Source: Manihot esculenta (taxonomy: Eukaryota; Streptophyta; Magnoliopsida; Malpighiales; Euphorbiaceae). From it: a stretch of DNA of 64,000 nucleotides. The translations under genes and the position numbers were made by a program. The notes beneath the pieces were generated by a model, which was given only the letters and a program-made list of their open reading frames with translations, was not told the origin of the DNA and did not search any database. The stretch lies in assembly GCF_001659605.2 (NCBI RefSeq), contig NC_035172.2, forward strand, positions 33,097,342 to 33,161,341, given 5' to 3'. Below are positions 19,540-30,895 of the stretch, one piece after another. How positions within the stretch are numbered: position 1 is the first letter of the stretch; each line of letters starts with the position of its first letter.

Positions 19540-21066
19540 TTAACGTAGCTTGAAGATCTGCATGAGGGAATTTATGGATTGGATAAAAGTTAAGACGAGG
19601 AGTATCATGGCGACAACTGTTCCACTGCCTTTCCAAAGATTGCTGAAGTATACACGTCTCAAGATTGCCGCAGTACGGTACCAGGAATTCCCGTAATGAT
19701 CATTCAGCTGTTTCCAGATTGTTTCGTACAAAAAATCACCTTCAACGATTTCGCCATTCAGATTATTAAATAGCGTTGCCACCGATTTAGTATCCCCTAG
19801 CAAGTGAACGATAATACCCCTGTCAATGAGCAACTCCACATCCCCTTCAGTGTCGATAAGACAATCGATGAATTTAATGTAGTTACAAATGTAATCTTTG
19901 TCTGGATAGTGACACTGCTCGAAAGCCATAAGGTTGCGAAATTGGCGTTCTGTTGAGTCGTCGATTTCCAAGATTGGCATGCTTAACACTCCATCTTCAA
20001 AGGTTATCCCAAGCGGCCACTCAGTTTCACATGCCTTGAATGTCACTCCGGCCTCATGCAGTTTCGTTGCAGAGAATAAATATTTTGCTCCCTTCTTTGA
20101 CTCTCCTGCATGGCAACAACAAGAAACTATACGTATGCAATGCTGGGGAGAGGGCTCTTGATTTTCTTCTCCAATTTTCTTGGAATGAGGATGTGGATCA
20201 TGTTTGGGAGACAGATGCCATCGAATCAAATCTGTGAAATGCAGAGGAATGAAAGGCATCTGGGCTTCTTCTCGATTCTGCTGATTCTCGGAATTCTGAC
20301 ACTTGCGCCAGCTTTTATTCAGACAAAAACAATACAACCAGTTGCAGCAGTCGCATGAGAGAGTCTCGTAATTTGCATTTGTCGGACCTTCAATAAAATG
20401 TTTGAAATACGCGTGTGTAAGGTCCAGAAACGAAGGCCATGTATCAGAAACATTTGCGATGGCATGTCCGTAGAGATCGTCCATGATGAAATATGGCAGC
20501 TGATTTTCAAGCAACATTAAATCCTCCATTACGGCTGCTCTCCGCCACGGTTTACCAAATATAAAATCATTTTGGTGCTTTTCTGCTTCTGATGTCTTCA
20601 AGAAAAGCTCAATGATGAACACTGAATCTTTTAAAATAATGTTCACAAACTCAACATCATCTTTCGGTTTGGACTCTTCGTAACATCGGCGAATTCTTTC
20701 TTTTTGTTGTTCAACGATGTCTCTTAATACTTGTAAATTTCTACGAGTCCTTTTACAAAATGATTTTAGATACTCCAGTTTAACCGTTTCCATCATCAGT
20801 TCTCCGGCTGAAACCGACTCCTCCTTCACCTGAACCGGTGGTGGCCCAACAGTTTCTTCCCCAGATGGTGTCTTAATGGTGGTTCTGTGGTGAAGAGGGC
20901 CGATTGAAATTAATCGAGGGGTATAGGCTTCTGGTTTTATGTCTCTCAGCGTCTTGGGTACCCTGTAGATGCAACAGTCTCTTGTCGGAAGCTCCATTTT
21001 CATTAAGCCAATGTTCAGCTCTTGTAATTCATTTTCAAACTCTTGATTGTCCTCTCCCATTGGCAT
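19540..21066 (-). CDS. DUF247 family protein (UPF0481-like), 508 aa
   Basis: Single coding exon. The start is taken at MPMGEDN (21066), because the in-frame sequence upstream reads like intron and has a good acceptor (TTGGTCAG) at 21082. DUF247 signatures: CIYRVPKTLRDIKPEAYTPR and ISIGPLHH near the N-terminus, EDLMLLENQLPYF in the middle, then FEDGVLSMPILEIDDSTE. A single hydrophobic segment (VVAMILLVLTFIQSI) sits at the very C-terminus, the usual membrane anchor. Length is normal for the family. DUF247 proteins are plant-specific. Their biochemistry is mostly unknown; one grass pair is linked to self-incompatibility. No disruption is seen, so it is probably functional. Confidence 0.9.
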   Translation of the reverse strand: MPMGEDNQEFENELQELNIGLMKMELPTRDCCIYRVPKTLRDIKPEAYTPRLISIGPLHHRTTIKTPSGEETVGPPPVQVKEESVSAGELMMETVKLEYLKSFCKRTRRNLQVLRDIVEQQKERIRRCYEESKPKDDVEFVNIILKDSVFIIELFLKTSEAEKHQNDFIFGKPWRRAAVMEDLMLLENQLPYFIMDDLYGHAIANVSDTWPSFLDLTHAYFKHFIEGPTNANYETLSCDCCNWLYCFCLNKSWRKCQNSENQQNREEAQMPFIPLHFTDLIRWHLSPKHDPHPHSKKIGEENQEPSPQHCIRIVSCCCHAGESKKGAKYLFSATKLHEAGVTFKACETEWPLGITFEDGVLSMPILEIDDSTERQFRNLMAFEQCHYPDKDYICNYIKFIDCLIDTEGDVELLIDRGIIVHLLGDTKSVATLFNNLNGEIVEGDFLYETIWKQLNDHYGNSWYRTAAILRRVYFSNLWKGSGTVVAMILLVLTFIQSINSLMQIFKLR

Positions 21067-21081
21067 TTCTACTTGCTTCTT

Positions 21082-21213
21082 CTGACCAACAACCACAAAT
21101 TCAAAACAAAAATTAAAAAATATATATATATCTACATACACAGGTAGACTACATGGATTAATCAGAAACACATTATGAATGAATTAAAAAAAAAAAAAAA
21201 AAAACTTGAAAAC
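21082..21213 (-). other. Predicted 5' UTR intron of the DUF247 gene
   Basis: On the minus strand a donor (TTTGTAG^GTTTTC) lies at 21213 and an acceptor (TTGGTCAG^AAG) at 21082, with a T-rich tract. Removing it leaves the MPMGEDN start as the first ATG. Confidence 0.55.
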
Positions 21214-21388
21214 CTACAAATTTTTGGCAGAAAAAGAGTGAAATAATTGGTTATCTGTTGGAGTGAAGTCTGTGTTTTGTCGTCGACCTCTGATTAAGCA
21301 CCGATCTACTGGACACTGACTGAGCAGTGCGTTTTCTTTCTTCGCCCTCTTCAAGCTTATATTTATTTAGAGCAAGTCGTATGCTGCT

Positions 21389-21396
21389 TATATAAT
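21389..21396 (-). promoter_or_regulatory. Candidate TATA box of the DUF247 gene
   Basis: Minus-strand TTATATAAG in an otherwise mixed-composition stretch, about 325 bp upstream of the start codon and about 175 bp before the predicted intron. Confidence 0.5.
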
Positions 21397-21449
21397 ACTT
21401 TTCCAGTACATGAAACTGGTGCTATGCTCTCTACCGCTTCATCAATTAA

Positions 21450-24059
21450 ATTAATTCAATTTGATTTAATTTTTTTTTATTTAAATACGTAATTATAATT
21501 TTATACCAATATATATTTTTTTATTTCATTGCTTATATTATATGAAAAGTGAAAATAAATTAATTTATAATTTATCAATAGAATTTTATAATTATTTTTT
21601 TAATTAAAAAATAATAGAATAAATTATACTTAGTTCTAGCGTAATTAATATATAAATCCCTATATTTTTTAAATTGAATATTTAAATCTCTTATCAGTCT
21701 CTAAATAAAAAATACTTTTATTCATAATTTCATTAGCTATCAAGTCAAAAAGAAAATAAATATTTCAAATACCTATAATATTTTCGTGAAGACTTAAATT
21801 CTTACTAATGTAGGTAGATAAATTATACTTTAATCCTTAAATTTTAGTATAATTAATATATTATTTCTTATATTTTTAAAATTAAATTATTAAATCTCTT
21901 TATATTTAGTCTATTTAAAATTATAGTTTTTTATCCTTTTAAATATTAGTTTAAAGCAGTATATACTCCAATTTATGAAAGTGTATTTTTATACGTTTTG
22001 TAAAAATTTATGATATATTTAAAAGTTATTTGATAATATTTAAAAATAGTTGAAATTATAAGTATTTTTTAAAAATTTTAAAATTCTCGAGTGTTAAAAT
22101 ATTTTAATAAAAGAAAATTAAAGAAAAAATTATTAAATTTTAATTAAATATAATAATTTATATAAAAGTTAATACAAATTGAAGTGTTGCTTCAAATAAT
22201 AAAAATAAAATATTTAAATTTTAATAAATAATGAAAAATGAATAAAATTTTAATTTTTTAATATTTTTAATTTAAAAATGAATAGTATTAAAATTTAAAT
22301 ATTATATTTAATATTTTATCTGAATTATTATATTTTAATTTTAAAAAATTAATTAAAATTACATTTAAATATAAATATTAGATGAATTAATTTAAAATTT
22401 AAAATGTTTAAATTAAAACATAAAATAATGTAAATATTTTTTTAATTATTTAACATTAATTTATATAAATAATAATAATAATAATAATATACGTATAGTT
22501 AAACTATTAAATTATTACTTACACTATTAAATTTAAAAAATTTAAAATTAATTAAAATTACACTAAAATATCAAAATTAAATCAATTAAATTAAAATTAA
22601 AATATAAATACATATAAATATCTCATCTTTTTAAATTAATTAGCTTTAAATTAAATTTATTTAATTTTTTATTTAATTTAAATATAATACAACCTAATAA
22701 TAATGATGTAATAATAAATATTTTATATTCTATTACTTAAAAAATAATTAAAAAATTGACCATTTATTATATTAGGACTTATTACCCCTACTGTAATTAA
22801 TTTTATGATCTACCTTCTGACAATAAAAATTAATTTTACGGTCGTTGACACAGTGCGTAAATTGAAAGATGTCATTGTCATGCTCAAGGGTCCATTTTGT
22901 TTGGTTGCAACAAATCCTGCAGCCTAGGTCGAGCTGTGCAGGACCTCCCGCACACTCCTATCAATTCAATTTTTTATTTAAAAATAAAATAAATCAGACC
23001 GAAACCAATTCGATCCGATTGATTTTGTTTCCCATTCTTGTTGAAAATGGAGAAGTCCAACGAATTTCTTAGCTTAAAGTTTGATCAATTTAAAAAACTA
23101 GAATTATTTCACGGTTCAAATGGGACCGAATTCGATTCTATCTATATTATGGAATCATGAGATCAACAAATATATATTATAATAAAAAAATAATTATAAA
23201 ACCCTATTTATCTACTTTGATGTTTTTTTAAATAAAATTTTATAATTTAATCTATGCTAAAAAAAATTATATGATTTCACTCTACTAGTAATATAGAATT
23301 TTTTTTTTTTTAACATTATTGATAAATGATGTCATGAAACTTCAAAAGCAATTAAAATAATTTTTAATTAATATAAATTATATTTTAATTCTTAAAATTC
23401 TGTAAAATATATTTTTTAATTAATATATATTTTTAAATTTAATTATAAAATTTTGATTTATAATAAAATAGTGTTTTTAGTTATAATTTATCTTTATATT
23501 ATACAAATAAGTTATCTATATGCTTACAAATTAATTTTTTTATATTTATTAAATTTAATATCTTATATTTGTGAATAAATTAATAAATTTAAAATTAAAT
23601 AAAAAATTTTAACATAATATACATCTAAGTTAAAATTCAAAAAAAAAATTGCAGTCTAATTTTCTCCTCAATTTTTATTTTTTATTTAATTAGAATAAAA
23701 ATAAATGATGAATTTTTTATTTAATTTTTTTACATATAAAAAATTGAAATTTAATAAATATGTAAATTAATTTATAAATATAAAAATTTATTAGTAACAA
23801 CAATATTTGGGACCAATTATAAAAATATGAAAATTAATTATAATTAAAAATATAAAGTTTAAATTAAAAAATTATTTATTAATCAAATAAAATTTAAAAA
23901 TTTAAATTTAAAAATACAAAAATTCGAACAAGATTTCAAGACTGATGTTGTCGTTGCGATTCCAGAAACCCATAATAACTAATAAACCTCTATTGAATAT
24001 TACCTTCCAAAACAACCGAATCAATAAAATTTGAAAAAAAATCAACCACAGAAAAAAAC
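21450..24059. other. AT-rich intergenic DNA
   Basis: No credible gene. It has an (AAT)n run near 22472-22490. 22771-22890 recurs in diverged form at 26300-26420. A short open frame at 22869-23072 has no coding features. Confidence 0.5.
22771..22890 (+). repeat. Dispersed repeat, copy 1
   Basis: A block around GGACTTATTACC ... AATTAATTTTATGATCTA ... GACGTCATT-like matches 26300-26420 with many changes. Two copies flank the LINE relics. Confidence 0.6.
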
Positions 24060-24495
24060 ACATGACTCTTCCACATTAACAAAAGGTTTTATCCCAATCA
24101 TTGTCTATTGACTGAGAAGCAACCATCAAAATATAAAAAATTACGAGAAAATTCCATATGAGAACTAAAAGATTTTATTTTCATAAAAAATAAAATGTCT
24201 GACTTGTAACTAATAACCAAATCCTTTAATGCATTAAGTCTCCGAGAATTGTCGAGTCCTCAGTAGTTTCAACACAGGACGATCATTGCTTTCGGCTATC
24301 CCGACCTTTGACAGGATGAGCCGCTTCATTGTTACCTGTCAAATTAACATTCGCAGGAATGTTGTTAGAAGCGACATCTTCTCCTTCATCATAGTCAATT
24401 GACGCATATTATCTTTTATGAAGGAAGGAAAAAGAAAAAGTTAAATTTAAGAAAGAGGAAAAGGCGAAAGTATCGAGTCATGTAGGGACCACAAA
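24060..24495 (-). pseudogene. LINE relic 1 (minus strand)
   Basis: The minus strand reads RQLTYDEGEDV (like the ORF1 start of relic 2), then a deletion, then the endonuclease part of ORF2 (LNALKDLVISYKSDILF and FDGCFSVNRQ with stops). The upstream leader (24445-24495) is the inverse of 24780-24840. Multiple frame breaks. Confidence 0.75.
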
Positions 24496-24796
24496 GGAAA
24501 AACTTCTTTAAACTACATGTATTTATAATAATTTATAAAAATAAATTTAATTAATCCTTTATACTTTTCTTTAAGAATCAAATAAGTCTTAACATAATAT
24601 AATAATATCTTTTAATAATAAATATTATTTTTTATAATTTAAAATATAAAAAAAAATCAGTATTTTAATTAACATATAAATTTAAGATATAATAAATAAT
24701 TTTATTATATAAAAAAATTTATTATTAAAAAATTGTATATTATTTTAAAAAATATTATATTATATTATATAAAAATTTATTCCCTCTGTAATCCCT

Positions 24797-25803
24797 TTGT
24801 GACTCGATACTATCGTCTTTTCCTATTTCTTAAACTTAACTTATTCTTTACCCTTCTCCATGGAAGACGATCAGCGTCAATTAAGTATCGATGAAGAAGA
24901 CGATGTTGTTGTCCCTATTAAGAACTCAAGAGATATTCCGATCGTCACTTATGATTTCTGTATGGTGGGGATGTTTCTCACATACAATTCAATCGATTTT
25001 TAGAATATGCAGACCTCTTTGGCAGATTTATGGCGGCAATCCTCAAACAGTTAATGTATTAAAGGATTTAGTTCTTAGTTACAAGCCCGACATTTTATTT
25101 TTGACGGAAACAAAAGCTCTTAGTTCTCGTATGAAATTTTTTTATAATTTTTTACATTTTAATGGTTGTTTCTCAATCAATAGACAATGATTGGGGGAGA
25201 CCTTTCGGTAATATGGAAGAGTTATGGGTCTGTTTCTGTGATTGACTTTTCTTTAAATTTTATTGATTCGGTTGTTTCGAAAGGTAATGTTCAATGGAGG
25301 TTTATTAGTTATTATGTATTTTCAGAATCGCAACAATGACGTCAATTTTAGAACTTTATTCGAGTTTTATCTCGTAGAAGATCTATTCCGTGGTTTTGTT
25401 CGGAGGACTCTAATGATTTGTACTCGAGAGATGAGAAAAAAAAGAGGAGTATTTTTGCTAAATTATCTTATGCAGGGTTTAGACAGACACTTGGAAACAT
25501 TTTTGTTAAATTATTTTATGCAGGTGTTTGATTTTGAATGATTGGGTTTAGACATGCACTTAAGGAGTATTTTTTGCTAAATTATTTTATGCAAGAGTTT
25601 GATTTTGAATTATTGTAAATCTTGGTTAGACTCTAACTAATATTTCTATTAGATGGGTTCGTCATAATACTATTTTAACTGCTCATATTTTGGCTAGAGA
25701 ATTTATCGGATATAATCGTCTATCTGTTTGGAATGATATCCATTTTTATTTGATGAAATTTTATTAATACAATTAGTAATTTTACTTTAAAAAAAAAATT
25801 TAA
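24797..25803 (+). pseudogene. LINE relic 2 (plus strand), internally deleted
   Basis: The ORF1 start MEDDQRQLSIDEEDD leads to FCMVGMFLTYNSIDF (DUF4283-like part). It then jumps to endonuclease (NVLKDLVLSYKPDILFLTETK, FNGCFSINRQ) and an EKKRG region. It then skips reverse transcriptase to the last RNase H residues (AHILAREFIGYN) and a poly-A at about 25790. Most of ORF2 is lost. Confidence 0.8.
25440..25620 (+). repeat. Three-copy repeat of about 55-65 bp in LINE relic 2
   Basis: The phrase TTTTTGCTAAATTATTTTATGCA followed by GTTTGATTTTGAAT-type sequence occurs three times, a local tandem expansion inside the relic. Confidence 0.7.
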
Positions 25804-25909
25804 TTCACTTAAAAATTAAATTGGATTTATTTAATTTTAAAGTAAAAATAGAAAAATTTAATTCAACTTGTTTTCATTACTGAACCATGGTACGAGATCA
25901 TCAGATAAA

Positions 25910-26050
25910 TATATTATAACAATTTATTGTGATTGGACGACACCTATTTTATTGTGTTTCCACATAGAAGAAAGAGGAAGAGGAAGACAAAGACGAAGAC
26001 GAAGACGAAGACGAAGACGAAGACGAAGACTTCGCTGAGCGTCTAACAAA
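25910..26050 (+). repeat. Repeat unit with (GAAGAC)n expansion
   Basis: A block running from TTTATTGTGATTGGACGA to TCTAACAAACAAA recurs at 26660-26770. In this copy the core has expanded to about seven GAAGAC hexamers (25983-26030); the other copy has only a GAAGAGGAAGAC scrap. Confidence 0.75.
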
Positions 26051-26299
26051 CAAAGCACTTATTGCTTATTCAATAATTGTTTTTCCTGCAGACAAATACT
26101 TGAATGCACCTATTTTGTGGTGCATTCTATCTTTGGTCGAGGTGAGTACAGAGTAGTGACTAGACATGAGCTCTATTCTTATGGACATTGATATAAGCAT
26201 ATCAATAAAATCTGGAATTTTTTTAATGTAATCAATTTGCCCATGTCTCTCATCGTCAGGTAGGAAAGCTAATATTAGGGAATTTATCAATTTGCTTTA

Positions 26300-26420
26300 T
26301 AATAGGACTTATACACACCTACTGCAATTAATTTTATGATCTAACTTCTGACAGAAAAAAAAATAATTTTATGGTGGTTGAGAGTGTGTGAATTGAAGGA
26401 CGTCATTCTCGTGGTCATTT
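26300..26420 (+). repeat. Dispersed repeat, copy 2
   Basis: Diverged match to 22771-22890. Function unknown. Confidence 0.6.
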
Positions 26421-27190
26421 TTTTGAGTATTTTTCTTTTTTTGGAGAAAGTCATTGTTAATTGTTAATTAAGAAATGATTTTATTAATTAAATAAAACTT
26501 AAAAGATAAATTTAAAAATACAAAAAATAAAATATAATTTATCAATAATATTTAATAATATTCAAAGAAAAATCTTATTGTATTAACGATATAAAAATTT
26601 AAAAAAATATTATTAATTAAATTATAAAACTCCACCGAAAAATTTAATAAACCACTGTCTTTATAATAATTTATTGTGATTGAACGATACTTATTTGTCT
26701 CTTGGCGGGGAATCCTCGAGGTGAAAGACGAAGAGGAAGACTTTGGCGAGTATCTAACAAACAAAAACGCGCCTTATAAAAAACTGATATGTGGGCCCCT
26801 AGAGATGTGGGACCCTTATTGATTGCATTGTATTCGGGCACCAAATAAATTAGTATATATCTGGTACTAGAGTAACTCTGAAATAAAACCTTCACAGTAA
26901 AAAACAACACGTTGTTAGAATAGATAAAATAATATATATAAAAACTGTAAACTGATAAAATTCAACTTTAATAAAAAAAACAATGAAATGCTTATATTTT
27001 ATTTATATTTTTGTGTTCGGTTCTTAGTTTTTTTTTTTTGTTCTATTCATCTAGCATCTCAACAGATAATTACGGATCATTCTTGTATATACATTTTTTT
27101 TTTATGAAAAACTAGTTATTGATAGATGAATTATTGGTTAGTAATAAGAAGATTATTTAAATATATATTAATTAATAATTGATTGTACAG
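26421..27190. other. AT-rich intergenic DNA
   Basis: Holds the second copy of the 25910-26050 repeat at about 26660-26770. No gene seen. Confidence 0.45.
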
Positions 27191-27229
27191 AAAGTTGTCA
27201 ATTATGATTATGGTACGTAACAAAAGATT

Positions 27230-27900
27230 AGAGTATGAGTATCCTTAGAAACATCTATAAAGGAGATTGTAGAAGTCATAAAAGAATTCGGACGATCTAT
27301 AAAAAAGCATTCAGATAGGAGTATTATTGGCCAACAGTAATGTAGGATGTAAAAGAGCTAATCCTAAAATATTAACAGTGTCAAGTACGTGCAAGTATTT
27401 CTTGAACTCCCGGTGAAATGCAAACAACAATCGGCAGCCCTGACCCTTTTTTCAATGGGATTAGATATTTTTGATCTATTTTTAAAAGCAACAGGATCAA
27501 AAAAATTGTGATTATAGCGGTTGACCATTTCAACAAGTGAGTCGATGCGTCTAGTTTATCACCATACAACAAGTCATTTCTTTCATCAGCAAAAATATTT
27601 TCAATTGTTTTGGAATTCCCAAAGACAGATAGATTACGAGTTTTAAATTTAAATATTTTTATAGGAAATGGGATATTGACCTATGATTTAGCTCAGTATA
27701 CAGTGCTTAAACCAATGGTTTAATCGAGGTTACAAACAGAACAATCCTTCAAGATTTGAAGAAAATGCTCGACAAGGCCAAAGACAGCTAGCCCGATGAG
27801 TTACTTCACATGTTCTGGACATACAGAACAACTCCAAAAGCAACCACAAGAGAGACTATGTTCTCACTGGTGTATAGAGTCAAAAACGGTAATTTCCGTA
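27230..27900 (+). pseudogene. Decayed Ty3/gypsy integrase
   Basis: Broken frames show an integrase zinc-binding region (YYWPTVM.DVKELI, QCQVRASIS.TPGEMQ) and core pieces (VIIAVDHFNKW). After a gap come NGLIEVTNRTILQDLKKML and FWTYRTTPKATTRETMFSLVY, which end the catalytic domain. Stops and frameshifts throughout. No LTR pair could be matched; 27950-28580 may be its 3' region. Confidence 0.75.
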
Positions 27901-28587
27901 GAGGTCCAAGTAAGCATTTTCAGGGCTCAGCATCTCGAGTCCTCAGGGGACTCCGAAAAAATATAATTCAATCTTGACCAAGTCGAGTTTTTATAAGAGC
28001 AAGCATCAATTAGAATAATTGTCTACGGGAACAAAATCTCTTAGATATTTAACATTCAGGTTAAATTTTGAGTCTTTAATATATGAGTCTTAGTTCTTAA
28101 AAGGACGGATATAATATGCGACAATATCATATCTGAAAAGTTAAATGAAAATGAAAATGACTGTTTAGAGTCTCGAAAGTTATTCGTCCTTAGACTTATA
28201 AGTTACCAAGTTAGATGGTCAGCTTATTTCCCATTTCTGAAATATCTGTAACGCAAATTTTATCATTAATATTAACGACATATTTTTTCATGTGTCTTGT
28301 GTTATTCAGTTATGAGAAACGATAGTTTGCCAAAATAAGCTAGAACCGATTAAGCATTTCTCAAGTATAAGTCACAAGGCGTATAACCGCTAGGAACAAG
28401 TTCAGGTGTTAGTCTCAACAATAGTTTTTCCTAAGATATTTTATGCCAAAGTCAAGTGATAGGTAACCGCCAGCCATTTGACCGGTTGTTGGTCCTGTTA
28501 ATAAAATTATCCAAGCATTTTATGTTAAAACCACGAGGTGGGTAACCGTTAGATACAAAGTCCGAGTGTTAGACCCCATAATAATTT
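27901..28587. other. Possible 3' region or LTR of the decayed gypsy element
   Basis: Contains three variants of a GGTAACCGCTAG-like phrase (28385, 28465, 28530) and ends abruptly at the start of duplication copy B. No gene seen. Confidence 0.4.
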
Positions 28588-28789
28588 TTCCTCGTGAAGA
28601 AGAACCACCTATGGTTAGTAATTTGTTGAGTTCTATTAGTCAATATAATTTAAGTATATGACAAAGAGAGATTAATATGATATTATTGGATTGCAGGTTG
28701 AAGGATATGGAGTATTGGATGTGGCCTTGCTTAAAGTTGAGATATCATGCAGCTGCCGACAGCCACATGCAGAAATCTTCAATCTTTAG
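28588..28789 (+). pseudogene. FKBP-like gene fragment (end of exon 6, intron, exon 7)
   Basis: Nearly identical to 1871-2072, including intron 6 and the TAG stop, with a few replacements in exon 7 (for example Ile to Val, Phe to Leu, Pro to Arg). The first five exons are missing, so it is a dead fragment. Confidence 0.9.
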
Positions 28790-29006
28790 TTGCATATATT
28801 GCTGTTAGGGTTTTAACTGTTTTAGCAGTTGATAACTGTAATCAAGTAATGGTTCATAAGAACAGAATTTTACTATAATAAGAAGTAACCATTTCAACTC
28901 CTTACTAAATTATTTTTAAAATTAATAAATTTTATATTTATATTACATATTAAATAGAGGTATATCATGGATTTTAGAGGTATATCATTGTAGGTAACCC
29001 AGAAAA

Positions 29007-29542
29007 TTATCCACGGTCTTGTCCTGTTTTTCTGTCCCCAAACAAACCTTTCATTTCCTTGGCTTTTTCTCTGTAAATCTTTCCCTCTTCCTTCACCATT
29101 ACTAATCTCAGTGACTCAGCTACTGAGTCTCTACAGAAATATTCATCAAACTCGTTCCTTGGTATTGGGTAACCCATGTTGTTCTCCTCCAAATCCCTAG
29201 CATTTATCCCTTGGTCCGCCAAGAATGTCAAGAGAATTAGAGCTTTCTCATGTTGAAGTGCCTCCACAACTGAGCTACACCCAGAATGAGTTAAGAAACC
29301 ACCGACTGAGTCATGAGCTAAGATCTTGAGCTGAGGAGCCCAGCTAGTGCACACCACGCCACGTCCTTTGGTTCGGTCATCGAACCCATCTCGTAGTTCC
29401 AGAACCTCAGTATCAGATAAGCCGCGACGCTTTCTTAATGCCCAAAAGAATGGCAATCCATATAACTCTAGCCCTAGAGCAATTTCAGTGAGCTCTTCTT
29501 GGCTCGGTTTCGTCTCACTACCAAATGCTACATATGATACGG
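29007..29542 (-). pseudogene. UGT91-type glycosyltransferase, C-terminal part
   Basis: Minus-strand frame reading [20 protein letters not shown], then the PSPG box ([21 protein letters not shown], then [12 protein letters not shown]). It ends near GLFGDRKTGQDRG. In the box the usual Trp of HSGW is Cys. In UGT91 enzymes this part binds the UDP-sugar. The rest of the gene lies at 37706-39071 on the same strand. A copia element entered at codons for GSV|VYV, so this is half of one split pseudogene. Confidence 0.88.
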
Positions 29543-29984
29543 TGGTGTAAAATGAATTTAGATGGTGGGTCATTGAAAATTTTACAGCAGTCCAATATTT
29601 TATTTGTGAATTTTTTTTTTTTACAAGTTTGATATTTAAAAAATAATATTAAATATAATTGTTATGATTTTATAGAAATTTAAATATATTATTTCAAAAT
29701 TTTTATAAAACCTTATAAGAGTTATTTTTTTCCACTATAAATAATTTATATCTCTATGGTCACTCATATTTACTATTTTATTTATTTTTTTCTCTATACT
29801 TTTTACTAGATTATAAATTACAGATAAATTATTATCATTCTAATTTTGAAAATTAAATTTAAGAAGAAACTGTTTAATTTTAGAAATCGTAAAATAAAAT
29901 TTTAAGAACAATGTTCAAATACGACTTAAATTTTATTATTCTATCATACTTTTTAAATAATTTTAAGAATTTATTCTTTCAATG
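29543..29984 (+). repeat. 5' LTR of the copia-like element
   Basis: Starts TGGTGTAAAATGAATTTAGA. Related to 2767-3178 and to about 37290-37700. Confidence 0.65.
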
Positions 29985-30040
29985 GTGGAGAATAAATTCG
30001 ATAGCTAAAAATAGAGAGATTGAAATGAAAGAAATCATGG

Positions 30041-30043
30041 CAA
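30041..30043 (+). repeat. Target-site duplication CAA (left)
   Basis: CAA repeats at 33167-33169. The paralogous site at 3233-3235 has CAA once. Three bp is diagnostic for CACTA elements. Confidence 0.92.
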
Positions 30044-30250
30044 CACTACAAAAAAATAGAGTATCAGCGACGGATTTAGCGACGGAAATTATTTCAATCG
30101 GAAAAAAAAATTTAGCGACGGAATTAGCGACAAATCAGCGACGAATATTGTATTTTGGCATTTCTGACAGATTTCCGACGGATTAGCGACGGATTATAAA
30201 AATATTAGCGATGGAATAAATTCTGTCGCTAATCCGTCAGGAAATGCAAA
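30044..30250 (+). repeat. CACTA left TIR and subterminal repeats
   Basis: TATCAGCGACGGATTTAGCGACGG begins 14 bases in, followed by about eight GCGACGGA or complementary TCCGTCGC sites up to 30238. Confidence 0.88.
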
Positions 30251-30649
30251 TAATATATAAAAAAAAACCCTAATCATTCATCCTCACTTCTAATTTTAGC
30301 CGCCCACTTCCTCTCCTCTCCTCTCCTGGATGCCACATCTTTCTCCTTGCCGCAATCGCCGCCGCCGCCACCGTTGATTCGTCACTGTCGCCGCTGCTGG
30401 ATCGCTCGCCACTGCTGGACGCTCCTCTCGCCACCACTGCGTTGCCGCTCGCCACTGCCGCCACTTCCGCCACTGCCTATCAAGTATCTACTTTGATTTT
30501 TAGTTTCTTTTTATTATATTATTGAAATTTTGAGTTTTAGTTTTTAAAAATATTATGATATAGTGAAAATATTATTCATTTAGTTATAAATTTGTGTTAA
30601 TCAAAATTTATTTTTAGTTTTACTAATTATATTTTAAAAAAAATATAAT

Positions 30650-30765
30650 TGTGGGCAGCAGCAACTTGCTGCGTGCCCAGCAGCAGCAGCAAGCTGCTGC
30701 TGCCCAGCTGCAGCTGCTTGTTGCTGCCCATCAGCATCGCACAGCAGCATGCTGGCTGCTGTTGT
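30650..30765. repeat. GCAGCAGC / GCTGCTGC palindromic cluster
   Basis: CAGCAGCAGCAAGCTGCTGCTG and flanking copies can fold on themselves. It lies in the 5' leader of the CACTA gene. It may be a slipped repeat; role unknown. Confidence 0.6.
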
Positions 30766-30895
30766 AGTTAATGTGGGTTTAATTTCTTGTTTAAAATATA
30801 TATAATTTTAATTGAGAAAATAGATTAAATAATAATTGTTTGCTATTGATTATGGACAATTATTTTTTCTACTTATGGACAATTATTTTTTCAGA

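Noticed and set aside
22869..23072. 67-codon open frame
   Set aside because: AT-rich intergenic DNA and overlaps a dispersed repeat; no motif or splice context.
30270..30473. Ala/Ser-rich minus-strand frame
   Set aside because: Falls in the GCC-rich leader of the CACTA element, with no homology seen; composition artefact.
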